A DNA stretch of 20,240 nt from Scytalidium lignicola. Its lineage: Eukaryota; Ascomycota; Leotiomycetes. Position numbers and translations under genes: made by a program. A model generated the notes under the pieces. That model made no database searches, was not told the DNA's origin, and saw only the letters and a list, made by a program, of their open reading frames with translations. The stretch lies in assembly GCA_002812745.2 (NCBI GenBank), contig NCSJ02000525.1, forward strand, positions 1 to 20,240. Reading direction: 5' to 3'. Below, piece after piece: positions 1 to 9,346 of this stretch (the stretch's first letter is position 1; the number at the start of each line of letters is the position of its first letter).

Positions 1-1180
1 AAATTCTAAAGATTTACCTTCAATTGAAGAATCTCTATTAAATCCTAGATTTATTTCTCGGCTATAAATTAAATTAGCTGTTTTAGATGTGTGATTAGCT
101 AAAATATCTTCAATTAAATCCTCTTCTGAATCTGAAGTATTAATATTTAATAATATTCGATTTTTAATAATATATAATATTAAATGCCGATAAGGATTTA
201 ATGTTAATCGTTCTCCTAAAAATATCAAAGATTTTTGAGCTAATAAACCTGATAATCGAGTACTTGTAAATCGAGTATTATTATTATCAGTAAATAAATA
301 AGCATTTGATTCTGAATAATTAAAATATTCAAATTCAAGGAATTAAAAGCTCTAATCGAGAAGTGATCAAATTCAGGCTAATATTATAAATATTACTTAA
401 AATATTATAATTTTCAGAGGATTCTTCTTTTGACAGAGGAATAATCAATAATAATAAATCTGATATATTTTTATTAATATAATAAGTATGAAATTTAGAA
501 TTAATCAAGAAACTTGATAATTCTCGGGTTTTTAAATCTTTATGTTCACTAATAAGAGATAATAAAGATTTATGTTCTTTATTCCGAAAATTTCGAATAA
601 TAACTTCTTCAAAGTGATTTAAATTAAAAGAAAAATCTGGATTTGCTGAATTATTACTATTAATATTAATATTATTTGAAGTTATAAAATAAGAAATCAA
701 TTGTTTAGATTAAGAAAAAGTCTGTAAAGATATATTATCTTTATAATAAGACTTTAAATAATTAGAATTATTATTTAAATTACCTTGACTTTTAATTAAA
801 TGAATTTTATTAAGATGAACTTTTAACCATTTATAATCAGAAGTTAAAAATGAACATAAAAAGCATATATATCCATTTTTAATTTCTTTTAAATCTTTAA
901 ATAAATATTTATAAGGTTCAGGTTTTGTAATATCTTTAATATTTACAAATTCATAGTTTTTAGCTTTTAATTCAAGGATAATATTATGTATTACCTTAGA
1001 ATCTAGCTTGTTCTCACCTTTATGCTCTAAACGAAGGTGATTTTGAATAGAATTCAAGTTTCCTAAAGCTGTAAAGCATAAAGTACAGAATAAAGTCTTA
1101 AATTCAGACGAATAACTTAAAAAGTTATTAATATATTCAACTTTAGTATAAGTAATACTTGAAGAAGAATCTGAAGCCAT
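1..1180 (-). pseudogene. C2H2 / tyrosine-recombinase-like N-terminal part of a large fungal helicase-type protein, broken, runs off left edge
   Basis: Minus-strand reading begins at the ATG at 1178-1180. Two zinc fingers are visible, both CX2CX12HX4H: one at about residues 32-53 (FCTLCF...NHLRLEH) and one at about 106-127 (YICFLC...VHLNKIH). The frame meets a TAA at 710-712 and continues unchanged beyond it to a TGA at 335-337. Shifting by one base near 338 opens the rest down to base 1. That last part contains LTLNPYRHL and, about 40 residues later, ANHTSKTANLIYSRE, resembling the R-H and (G)H...Y boxes of tyrosine recombinases. From memory, the order C2H2, recombinase-like box, then RecQ-type helicase occurs in large subtelomeric or repeat-associated fungal proteins; the helicase would lie left of base 1. 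The coding sequence is extremely AT-rich. The TAA could be a C-to-T change of a Gln codon. The C2H2 fingers are certain; the family assignment is inference. Confidence 0.5.
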
Positions 1181-1684
1181 AATAGTCAAAATCTAAAGAT
1201 ATACAAGAGTTAATAATTAAAATCAATAATTTAAAAGGTTAATTGCTTACTAGAAATAAATNAAAACTAGTAAAATAAGTAAAATCAATAATTAATAATC
1301 AAAATAATCAAGATAATCAAGATAATAAGTATATATAAGTTAAATTATAAAGTATAATAAACTTGAAAAATCTTAAAAATCAAAGAGTAAATACTTATAT
1401 ATATAAGTAAATACTTAAATCTAAGATTTATAAGTAAGCCGAGGTTATTCTAAGTTTAAAGTAAAGTGGAGAATGTATATAATGCTTGATTACAATGCAT
1501 AAAGCTACAAAATCCTTCAAAACTACTTAAAATGCTGAAATTTACGTAAAATTATATGATTTTCAAAGGATTTATAAGGTTTAATAAGATAAAGTAGGAT
1601 AAACCGAGGTAATTCAGGCTTTTCGGGCTTTACAAAGTCAAAAATGAGATTACAGTGCATATATTTATTGATTACTATACATAA
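1181..1684. repeat. AT-rich spacer with degenerate direct repeats
   Basis: No gene is visible in these 500 bases. The sequence is strongly AT-rich, with a short microsatellite-like stretch (AATCAAG/ATAATC units near 1300-1325). An imperfect duplication is present: CCGAGGT-ATTC occurs at 1439 and 1604, and GATTACAATGCAT at 1488 recurs as GATTACAGTGCAT at 1648, so blocks of about 160-165 bp are repeated. A third GATTAC-AT-CATAA-like copy ends exactly at the retroelement's left LTR. A single N sits beside an A run at 1262. Confidence 0.5.
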
Positions 1685-1849
1685 TGTTGAATTAAGCACA
1701 GCAAGAGGTTGCGTAATCGGGGTTACTCAAATATATTGTGGTGTTGTAGTGTAGCTACGTACGTACAAGTGAAGCTAACTACTAGAAAGGGAAGTCACGT
1801 GTAATAGGTGAAACGTGGTGCCTAAGGTGGCAACTAGGATATCACAACA
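1685..1849 (-). repeat. 3' LTR of the copia element (left copy)
   Basis: 165 bp, starting TGTTGAATTAAG and ending ATCACAACA, so it has TG...CA ends on either strand. Reading both copies side by side I find no mismatch with 6467-6631. It contains CACGTG and the alternating GCTACGTACGTAC. CpG dinucleotides are still present, unlike in the decayed interior. Confidence 0.95.
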
Positions 1850-1856
1850 CACCCCC
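1850..1856 (-). other. Polypurine-tract-like sequence
   Basis: On the minus strand the bases directly before the 3' LTR read GGGGGTG. A purine-rich tract at this position primes plus-strand DNA synthesis in LTR elements. The tract is short, so the call rests mainly on position. Confidence 0.5.
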
Positions 1857-1981
1857 ATGTCACCGAAGCACCGAAAATTGATGCAAAAGTACCCCAAATC
1901 CCATACAAAAACGAGTGCGGAGACACTTGAGCCATAAAGCAAAATGTTGCAAGTGTAATACCGGAGCCTGAAATGGGAAAT

Positions 1982-4900
1982 TTATCGATTCAAAGCAATC
2001 GATTTCAGGCCCAACAAATCCATAAACTTTGCATGTTTGACTGAATTCAAAGCTTTTGTAAGGCCGTCAGCCACCATATCTGCGGTAGGGACGTAATTCA
2101 AAACGATCTCTCCAGATTACACCTTCTCGCGTACAAAGTGATATCTGATATCAATGTGTTTGGCCCTTTTCGATTGTTCAGTAGTCTCAGCCATAGAAAG
2201 GGAGCCCTGATTGTCACCATTCAAGGTGATCTTGGAGCTCATAACGTTGACCTGAAGTTCTGACAGCAATCTGGCCAGCTATATGACTTCGCATAACGCT
2301 TCAGAGAGAGCACAATACTCAGCTTCCGTAGTAGACAGAGTAACACAAGGTAGTCGCTGGCAACGCCATGAAATAAGGCCTCCTCCCAAAAAGAAGAGAT
2401 AACTTATAATAGATTAACGTGTTTCCAAACAACCACCGTAATCAAAGTCGCTAAAACCATAGAAATCAAGGTTTTCGTTTCTGTCTCCTCCAAAGGTGAT
2501 GCCAACATCTTGAGTGCCCTGGAGGTATTGAAAGACTTGTTTGACCAACTTCAAGTACTGTGAAGATGGATTTTGAAGGAATTGTAAGAGTTAGGAGACT
2601 GGAAAGGACAGATCAGGACATATTTGTATTATAAGATACATAACAAAACCAACTTTTTCAGAATAAAGCTGAACATCTTGAGGAGTAGCTATATCGTTGT
2701 ATTTGACCATGAACTTGGCCACATTTGCCTCAAATGGAGTAGAATGAGGTTTGACATTGCTATACCCAAATCAATCAAGAATCTTCTTGACATACCCATC
2801 CTGGACAAGAGAAATGGTGTGTTTCTCCTAATCCCGTATGATACGCACCCTCAGAAACCAGGATGCAAGTCCTATATTGATCATTTCGAATAAATCATGA
2901 AGAATTCGCTTGACCTCATCGAATTAAGAGCCTCTGAGACTGATAACTAGAAAATCGTCAACATAAGTACAAATAAAAATACTTAGACGTTGATTAAAGA
3001 AGATATTAAGGTCAGATTGAAGAGGAAGAAAGCTAATTTCAGCTAGCTTCGAATTAAGCTTTAATTGTTAACAATAGAGAGCTTGCTTCAGTTTATACAA
3101 GGACTTCAAAAGAAGAAGAACAAGGTAACCATCATCATTGATATCAGTATATTCAACACCAAGAGCTTAAAGATCCTCAATGGTGAATCCCTCAGGGAGA
3201 TCTATATAGATCTTTATATTGATATCACCATTTAGAAAGGCTGTAACAATGTCCATTTGGTGTATTTGCCAGCTATGAACAGTAGCAATTGACATTAATA
3301 CCTTTTATATTGTTGACTTGACAATACTTGCTTAAGTTTGATCATAATCCACTCCATGGTGTTGTTCATATCCTTTGACCATAAACCTAGCTTTAAAATG
3401 TTCAATTTGACAGTCTGCGTTGTGTTTGATATGATAGACCTATTGGCCCTTCAAGGCATGCTTTCCAGGAGGAAGCCAAGTAAGCTTGAAAGTCTTATAC
3501 TTCATTAAAGACTTGAGCTTAGTTACCGTGGCATCTTCTTATTCCTTGGAATATAAAGTATCAAGGGCTTCCTTGTAAGATTTCGGTTTTGTAGGATTAT
3601 CTGTTACAGCTAGGGCATACCCTAAATTCAAAGCAAAACAAGCTGTAAGACAATGGCCATAAGCTATAACAACTGCTGGAGGTTGACCAAGAATCTCTCC
3701 TTCATCAAGAAAAGCTTCAGAAACGACTAGAGATGAAGAAACGACTAGAGATGGAGATAAAGCTTAGGTGCTTGACTTTACAGCTTGTAAACATGTAACA
3801 TGATTCTTTGTAAGATCAACGTGTATAATATTGGAGTTATTAGTGTGTCCTAACTCAGGCTTCTTATTCTTTAAGCCTTTTAGACGACTACGACTGTGTT
3901 TAGTAAGTATAATTACTTAAGGAAACTTATTTTTAGACATCTCCTTCTCCTCCTCAATAGGTTGTATAACCTCCTCAAACGTAGAGTTCAACTGTAGAGG
4001 GAAAGCTGCATCTTACAAGGTAGAAGGTGAAGATAGTGGAGAACATAAGGAACTAGCTTCAGTAATAATTTCAACATCTTGAGCCTTGACAATAAGCTCT
4101 TCTAAGTGTAGATTACCCTTAGTGAAGGTAATATAAGAAGTACAGACTAGTTTGTAAGTGTGTAAGAGAACCTAATAACGATAAATTAAGTTGTCTTTAA
4201 AGCTTAGTAATATACTCTTTTCAGCCTTAGAAGTTATCTTTTAGGATGTTATACAATGTTCCTTGTTAACATGTATAAATATTTTAAAACCAACAACATG
4301 AAGGTTCGATAGATCAGGTTTGCAATTAATACTAGAAGGAGAAACTTGTTTTATAAAGGCTTTAAATGGAATGATATTACCTATAAGAGTTCTGGTTACA
4401 AGATGATTGCTAATATATATGGCTGACTTGTATACTTTGTTCTAGAGTGTAAGGGGAATACTAGCAGCAATTATAATAATATGAGTTCTTGTAAATATAA
4501 AGTGTTCAACTCTTTTAGAGATTCTATTTTGCTATAATATATGAGGAGTAGTCTCTTCATGTTGAATACCTTTGTGATTACAGAAGGCATCAAGTTTCTC
4601 TTTACCAAACTCGTTTCCACCATCAATTCAAATTAGTTTAAAAGTGATATTCTACTGATTCTTGAGAAGGGTATAATGCATAACTATAACATCATATACA
4701 TTCTTCTTTTCTTTATAAGTATAACCCTAAGTAGTACCAGAATAATCATTCATTATAGTAGTAGCGTAATGATACCTATTATAGCTGACAGGTGTAACTG
4801 TACACACATTGATATTCAAGACTTCACCAACTTTGGTAGATTGTTTTCTAGGTTGTTGAGAAACACCCTTTTCAGAGTGACCACATTTATACACCTTGTA

Positions 4901-6344
4901 AAGGAAGGGGTCTTCGTCAGAGGCTTTCTTCACTAGCTTAGCGTTGATACCAAGAGTAGCTTTAATTGTATTCTTGACGACTTCAAGGCTTGTATGTGCC
5001 AAACGTTGATGAATGATATCCAGACTAGGAATTGTTTGATGAGCAGGAAATGCTGAAATAAGCATTGTTGGAATGGATGCTAATCTTAAATAGATACTGG
5101 CAAGGGAGGTAATGACAGCGTTGTATTCGACGTTGNTTTTTATCGAATATACTAGATGAAGTGACACAAGTGTTATCATTTTGTACAAGGAGTCTTAAGG
5201 CTTTGAAAATATTGACTGGAAATGTAGGTATATACTGTACATTGGTAAGTGTTAAGAGGAAGGATGAACCATCCGAATGAGTGGTTTTGAGAGTAACAGT
5301 GCCTACGCTTACAATCAGAGCAAAACCATTACCTGTCTCCATAGGATGAAGGTCAGAACACATTGAATAGGAGTTAGAATTGAACTAATTAAGATTATTG
5401 GTGATGTGATCAGTAGTACTTGTATTTGTAATCCACTGATTGTGTGTAAACATGGAGAAAGTTGTAAGATTGGTAATGACCAAGTTAGCAATGACCAAGC
5501 TAGCAGAGTTGAGGTTGACAGTGTTGGATTTGTCCTTTGAATCAGACTTCTTAGGTTTATCCTCACTTTTCTTCTCCTTCTTCTTGCTAGACTGCTTTGC
5601 CTTATATTCCTCAAGCTTCTCAGGATACTTTTGAAAGCAATTGGATTCCTTGTGACTGTTCTTCTTGTAATAGTTGCACTTGACATCTTTAGAGCTTTTC
5701 GAATTGCTTGAATTAGAATTATTCTTACTATATATAACAGTACCAGAGGAGCTAGTAGCAAAGATAGATTCATTAGTAATGTCCTCCATGAGTTGAGTAA
5801 GTGTAAGTGGCTTCTCTGATCTGCCAGCTGAACGTTGACATTCAGCCTAAATAGGATATTCATCCTCAAGACCAGAAATAAAGACAAATTGATAAAGAAG
5901 CTTTATGTTATCACCCTTGACAACCTTCAAATTAGCTATTATTAATTTGAACATGGCAATATATGCATTCGTAGAGTTGAAGTGATTGTGTTTGACAGAG
6001 ATCAGTTTAGACAGGAACTTTTGTTGCAGATTACAACTTTTTCCTTAATATTAAGCTTTCAAAGTACTCCAAGCAAGCTTTACTATATCATAGTCCTTGA
6101 TCAATAACATAGCCTTGTCGTCGATATTAACATTAAGACATATATAGGTTTTGACGTCATCTTTGCGCCAGGCCTTCCACTCAGGAGTATCTCCCTTGGG
6201 AGGTGAAACAATGTTACCAACGTGATCTTCAAGACCTTTAGACCGGAGCAATACCATAAGACAGGAGCTCCAAAGGTCGTAGTTCTCTGAACCCTTGAGT
6301 CTTTGGTCCTTTGGAAGAACCACAGTTCCAGAATCGTCGGCCAT
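1982..6344 (-). pseudogene. copia gag-pol polyprotein, multiply disrupted
   Basis: Starts at the ATG at 6342-6344 (MADDSGTVVLPKDQRLKGSE...). The first 97 codons are an open gag segment with a LKGSENYDLW-type start, ended by TAA at 6051. The zinc knuckle at 5637-5678 reads C-X2-Y-X4-H-X4-C, so its second Cys is Tyr. The protease motif expected as D-(S/T)-G-A reads N-T-S-T at 5415-5426. The integrase zinc region keeps HX4H, but its CX2C is YX2Y (4889-4900), and the first acidic residue (H-x-D-V) is Asn. Reverse transcriptase keeps YVDD (2954-2965) and the HQMD...TAFLNG segment but has several stops. RNase H keeps STTEAEY and GDNQ, with a Trp-to-stop between them, and a further stop lies before SGEI. 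The terminal stop is at 1982-1984. The N at 5136 is a spurious extra base. Confidence 0.9.
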
Positions 6345-6453
6345 GCTGAAGGTGATGGCTAGACGTGTGGATATGGGTAAACAGAGACAAAAAAGGTGCC
6401 AATCAACACAATCGACACGAAAGAAGAAGAGTTAGCCCAATTACGTTGCTACT

Positions 6454-6466
6454 GGAGCGCATAACC
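6454..6466 (-). other. Probable primer-binding site, initiator-tRNA(Met) anticodon half
   Basis: The plus strand here, directly abutting the 5' LTR, reads GGAGCGCATAACC. Its end, CATAACC, matches the anticodon loop of eukaryotic initiator tRNA-Met, and about 10 of 13 positions agree with the anticodon arm as I recall it. Several copia elements prime from a half initiator tRNA cut in the anticodon loop. No TGG, the usual start of a site for an intact tRNA 3' end, is present next to the LTR. The tRNA comparison is from memory. Confidence 0.5.
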
Positions 6467-6631
6467 TGTTGAATTAAGCACAGCAAGAGGTTGCGTAATC
6501 GGGGTTACTCAAATATATTGTGGTGTTGTAGTGTAGCTACGTACGTACAAGTGAAGCTAACTACTAGAAAGGGAAGTCACGTGTAATAGGTGAAACGTGG
6601 TGCCTAAGGTGGCAACTAGGATATCACAACA
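6467..6631 (-). repeat. 5' LTR of the copia element (right copy)
   Basis: Second copy of the 165-bp LTR, identical by eye to 1685-1849. Relative to the element's own direction this is the promoter-bearing 5' LTR. Nothing in the flank at 6632-6636 matches the bases before 1685. Confidence 0.95.
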
Positions 6632-7334
6632 TTATTTGTATAATAATTATAAATAATCAAGTAGATAGGTCAAGTCAGTTTTTTTNGGGTCAGCTGACCT
6701 TTTACTGCTAGCGTTCTGGGTCAACTAGACTTATCCTTGTGGGCCAGCTCACCTACAACCTGTATATAGATCTATAGATCTATTAGAGATCCGGTATACA
6801 ACATGCAGTTGTAAAACACCGTGAACATTCTCAGAAGAGTGCCGTGCACAAGCCAAGTGGCCTGAGCTCTCTCATACAAATCCAGCTTCATTTCTACCTC
6901 TCTAAAATATCATATACTATTACTTATAGTTTATAGTTTATAAAAGGTCATTCTCACTTAAGCGCTAATCACCTTCCTCCCCTTAGTCAACTTGCCTTAG
7001 TAACCGCCTTAAGCACTATAAACTAGATTTATTGTTTTGTTATAAAATTTAACTTCTTACTTTTTAGCCAATAATACTTGATCTAATTTGGCGGCTTATT
7101 ATATATTAAGAAATTTCTAATCTAAAAAGAGAGAAGAGAAGCTGAGAATAGAGAAGCTAATATATAGATTTAGGGTTACATGTCTGACTAGAATGTGGCT
7201 TTAGGTTAGCAGGGTTGTCACACTTAGGGCTTATGAGAAAAGCAAAGATCGTGGACGTAGTTAGTGTTTCTTGAGCTGCCTTCTAAGACTGAATTCTATC
7301 TAGTAACATCATCTCTACCGGGCTCAATTATTTT
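6632..7334. other. Non-coding spacer, possibly older repeat debris
   Basis: No open frame of note. Near the left end is a trio of related sequences: GGGTCAGCTGACC, GGGTCAACTAGAC and GGGCCAGCTCACC at 6687, 6718 and 6741. The first includes the perfect 12-bp palindrome GGTCAGCTGACC. AT-rich and purine-rich runs follow, e.g. AAAAGAGAGAAGAGAAGC near 7124. The stretch 6760-7020 has a TATA-like TGTATATAGATC start and could be a degraded LTR of another family, but I cannot show a pair for it. An N follows a T7 run at 6686. Confidence 0.35.
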
Positions 7335-8317
7335 TTAAAAAGAGGTTGGTTTAAAAGGAAGGCCTAGTCGCATTCGAATTACGCTGTAAATATGGGCCCA
7401 ATCAGCCATTGCTCCCTGGCCCACGTCACCGCATGCCAAAGTCTTACTATTAAAAAGATATTAGAACATTTCAATACTTATTAGTTTGATATAATTCAAA
7501 GTATCATTTACCTTTGAGGCATCAAGACTTCGTACCATCCTGAATTTGCATTGGCACCTTCGGCACCCCATGCATCCGTAAGTGTGGAAAGTTGTTGTGC
7601 TGTGATTGGATGGGTCCACATACAAGTGTTCATTGAGGGTGCGACCAAGATTCTCTTTCCGCTTGTAGGATCAGTGTCCCAGGCACGAATTACGTTTGTA
7701 AGTAAGGAATCACAGAGACCGTTTGTGATCTTAGCGAGCAAGTTCGCAGACATCGGAACGACTGCAAGGAGGTCTGCCCAACGTCGTAATTCGATGTGCA
7801 GTATTTTTGAATCTCGCACCCATGGGTGACTCCACTCGTCTTCGTCTTGGTGTATGGAGTCGACATTAGGAAGGGAGGCAAGGGAGGCTACTGTAGGTTG
7901 CTCTGGAGATTGACCGTCAAGAAAACGTGCCGCATTTTTGGTAAGGATAACTCGGATCGACAGATTGGAATACTTAGAAAACGAGGATATGATAAGGGGG
8001 AGTTTAATCACTGCAACAGAACCTGCAAAATCTAAAGTGTCAGCGATCATATACCTAGACGAAGCTGTTCCTAGCTTTAATACAAGAGGTGCTAAGACAA
8101 CTCAAAAAAATCGTCCCCTTTTAGAGTTGTTTTAGGAGCCAAGATACTGATTCTAGAAACTCTTGTAACTTTAAAATGGAAAGAAAAGCTCCGGAAGCTG
8201 CTTACCACTGGCGGCTAAGAGAAGATGTTTCTTGCCGTCGTCGAGTGAGTTTGCAATGGTCTCCGCTGGAGATTTTGAAACAGCTTCGGCCGTGCTATCT
8301 TCGCATCTCATGGCCAT
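7335..8317 (-). CDS. CAB3: Phosphopantothenoylcysteine decarboxylase (three exons)
   Basis: Flavoprotein that decarboxylates 4'-phosphopantothenoylcysteine to phosphopantetheine in coenzyme A synthesis. Exons are 8317-8206, 8022-7512 and 7446-7335. Intron 1 (8023-8205, 183 nt) runs GTAAGC...TTGCAG. Intron 2 (7447-7511, 65 nt) runs GTAAAT...AATAG with a CTAAT branch-like site. The spliced frame is 244 codons plus stop. Key residues are all present: the active-site His113 in ILHIELRRWAD, the SAN(T)-type loop PMSANLLAKI at 127 on, Asn169 in the PxMNxxMW motif (APSMNTCMW), and Cys213 in ACGDVGQGAM. The usual Thr of the SANT loop is Leu here. The last exon encodes the Cys and is easily missed, because frame 2 stops 10 nt after QR. 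An in-frame ATG at 8434 would add 39 residues; I prefer 8317, just before the conserved fold. The gene symbol follows the yeast nomenclature for this enzyme. Confidence 0.88.
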
Positions 8318-8460
8318 GCTGATACTGTTGTTGACTTCGTGGTTGAGAAAATGCGCTATTGCTAGATGGTCTAGTGAGTGGCAAATTCGAAGAAAGGTGG
8401 TGTGCCAGGTATGTACTGAAGGTTCATTGACCACGTCGAAGAAATAGCAAGCAGCTCTAG

Positions 8461-8646
8461 CTAATGCCCTGTGCTACCAGCGTCATCGAATGGCAAGAGG
8501 CAAATCGGGAATTTTTTTTCAAGCAAAGCGGCAATACCTTGTTGGTAATCAAAGGAAAAAAGATATGTTCCGGCCGAAACGCCAATACTGTATGTGCGGT
8601 AGCCCAATCCGCCGGCCGCTACGCCAATATTTTGGCTATCTTCCAC
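8461..8646 (-). CDS. Small unrecognised ORF with a 14-residue repeat
   Basis: A 61-residue frame begins MEDSQNIGVAAGG and ends at a stop at 8461. Its DNA is richer in GC than the surroundings. It contains an in-frame direct repeat with a 42-bp period: CCGGCCGAAACGCCAATACT at 8570-8589 and CCGGCCGCTACGCCAATATT at 8612-8631 on the plus strand (17 of 20 identical). On the minus strand this gives IGVSAG and IGVAAG. A period divisible by three supports minus-strand coding. I recognise no family. It lies upstream of the PPC decarboxylase on the same strand, so it could also be a 5' exon or a gene relic. An overlapping plus-strand frame (8464-8691) shows nothing familiar. Confidence 0.25.
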   Translation of the reverse strand: MEDSQNIGVAAGGLGYRTYSIGVSAGTYLFSFDYQQGIAALLEKKFPICLLPFDDAGSTGH

Positions 8647-9346
8647 ATTTTAAGTAATTCATTAATGATTCACTTTTATTATTTTAATTGAAATAGATTT
8701 TAGAGATCTTAAAGCTTTAAAATGTTATAAATAAAAGTACGGAGTAAAATTTTAAGATTATTATAAGGTTAAAATATACATGACCTATCTCTAACTTTTG
8801 TTACACTTAAAGTTTTGATTAAAGTTCTATACTATTTTGAAGCTTATAATCTCTAAAATTCATTCTGTTGAAATAATAAAAGGAAGCCGTTGATATAGTA
8901 AAAGTGGACAATAGGCAAAATAGTGGCGTGTGGGCTGGCTTTATTAGGCTTACCGCCAATTGGTGCATCGGTTAGATACGAGCAAGCTTGCTACGCTCGC
9001 AGTAGGGGTGATCATATATTACACGTGATCAATTTTACCTTATGTGAAACCCATTGACTAGTAAGATTGTGTGTACGTACTGATACGTATCAAGGCTGCA
9101 GCATTCCTAGCTTTCTCTGCATCCTGTCCTATATCGGGATGATATCACCATCTTTTGGGAGTGAAGCTATTAATACGGGGGATGTTAAGCATGAAACAGC
9201 CTACGGTTGACCAGGAGCTTGCTGACTGCCAATGTTACTGTATCCCTGTATCCTCCAAGCTTTTATTTCTCAAGAATCGAAGTTCTTCCTTTCGTACAAA
9301 TGAATAATTAAAATACAGTAATCTAGAACCTCTTTCCACGCAACTG
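8647..9346. promoter_or_regulatory. Intergenic region upstream of the FAD oxidoreductase
   Basis: No gene is visible. The left half is AT-rich; the right half holds candidate regulatory sequence for the gene starting at 9347. Recognisable items are the 12-bp palindrome AGCAAGCTTGCT at 8981-8992, nested with CGAGC...GCTCG arms (8979-8999), and an E-box CACGTG at 9022-9027 that forms one side of a GATCA...TGATC dyad (9010-9030). No clear TATA box is seen, and the factors are unknown. Confidence 0.3.

Larger units (their letters stand above)
1685..6631 (-). mobile_element. Ty1/copia LTR retrotransposon, full length but defective
   Basis: A 4.9-kb element bounded by identical 165-bp LTRs (TG...CA ends). 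It is read on the minus strand: 5' LTR at 6467-6631, primer-site-like sequence just inside it, gag, protease, integrase, reverse transcriptase, RNase H, a G-rich tract, and the 3' LTR at 1685-1849. Integrase lies before reverse transcriptase, which defines the copia order. All coding domains carry stops or substitutions. No target-site duplication is seen: the five bases outside are CATAA on the left and TTATT on the right. The transitions are of the kind made by RIP, a fungal process that mutates duplicated DNA, yet the LTRs show no difference from each other. The element cannot encode its own proteins as it stands. Confidence 0.93.

Noticed and set aside
4676..4936. Plus-strand open frame of 86 residues
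   Set aside because: It is antisense to the integrase portion of the copia element and its translation resembles nothing.
5315..5887. Long alternative minus-strand frame of 190 residues
   Set aside because: It overlaps the gag/protease frame, which carries the zinc-knuckle and protease motifs; the Leu/Ser/Arg-rich translation is a frame shadow.
7169..7230. TTTAGGGTTA, TTTAGGTTAGC and CTTAGGGCTT as degenerate telomere repeats
   Set aside because: Only three imperfect units with irregular spacing in an AT-rich region; chance is sufficient.
7551..7829. Plus-strand open frame opposite the PPC decarboxylase
   Set aside because: The minus-strand frame holds all catalytic motifs and clean introns; this one is its antisense shadow, as are those at 7826-8135 and 8232-8447.
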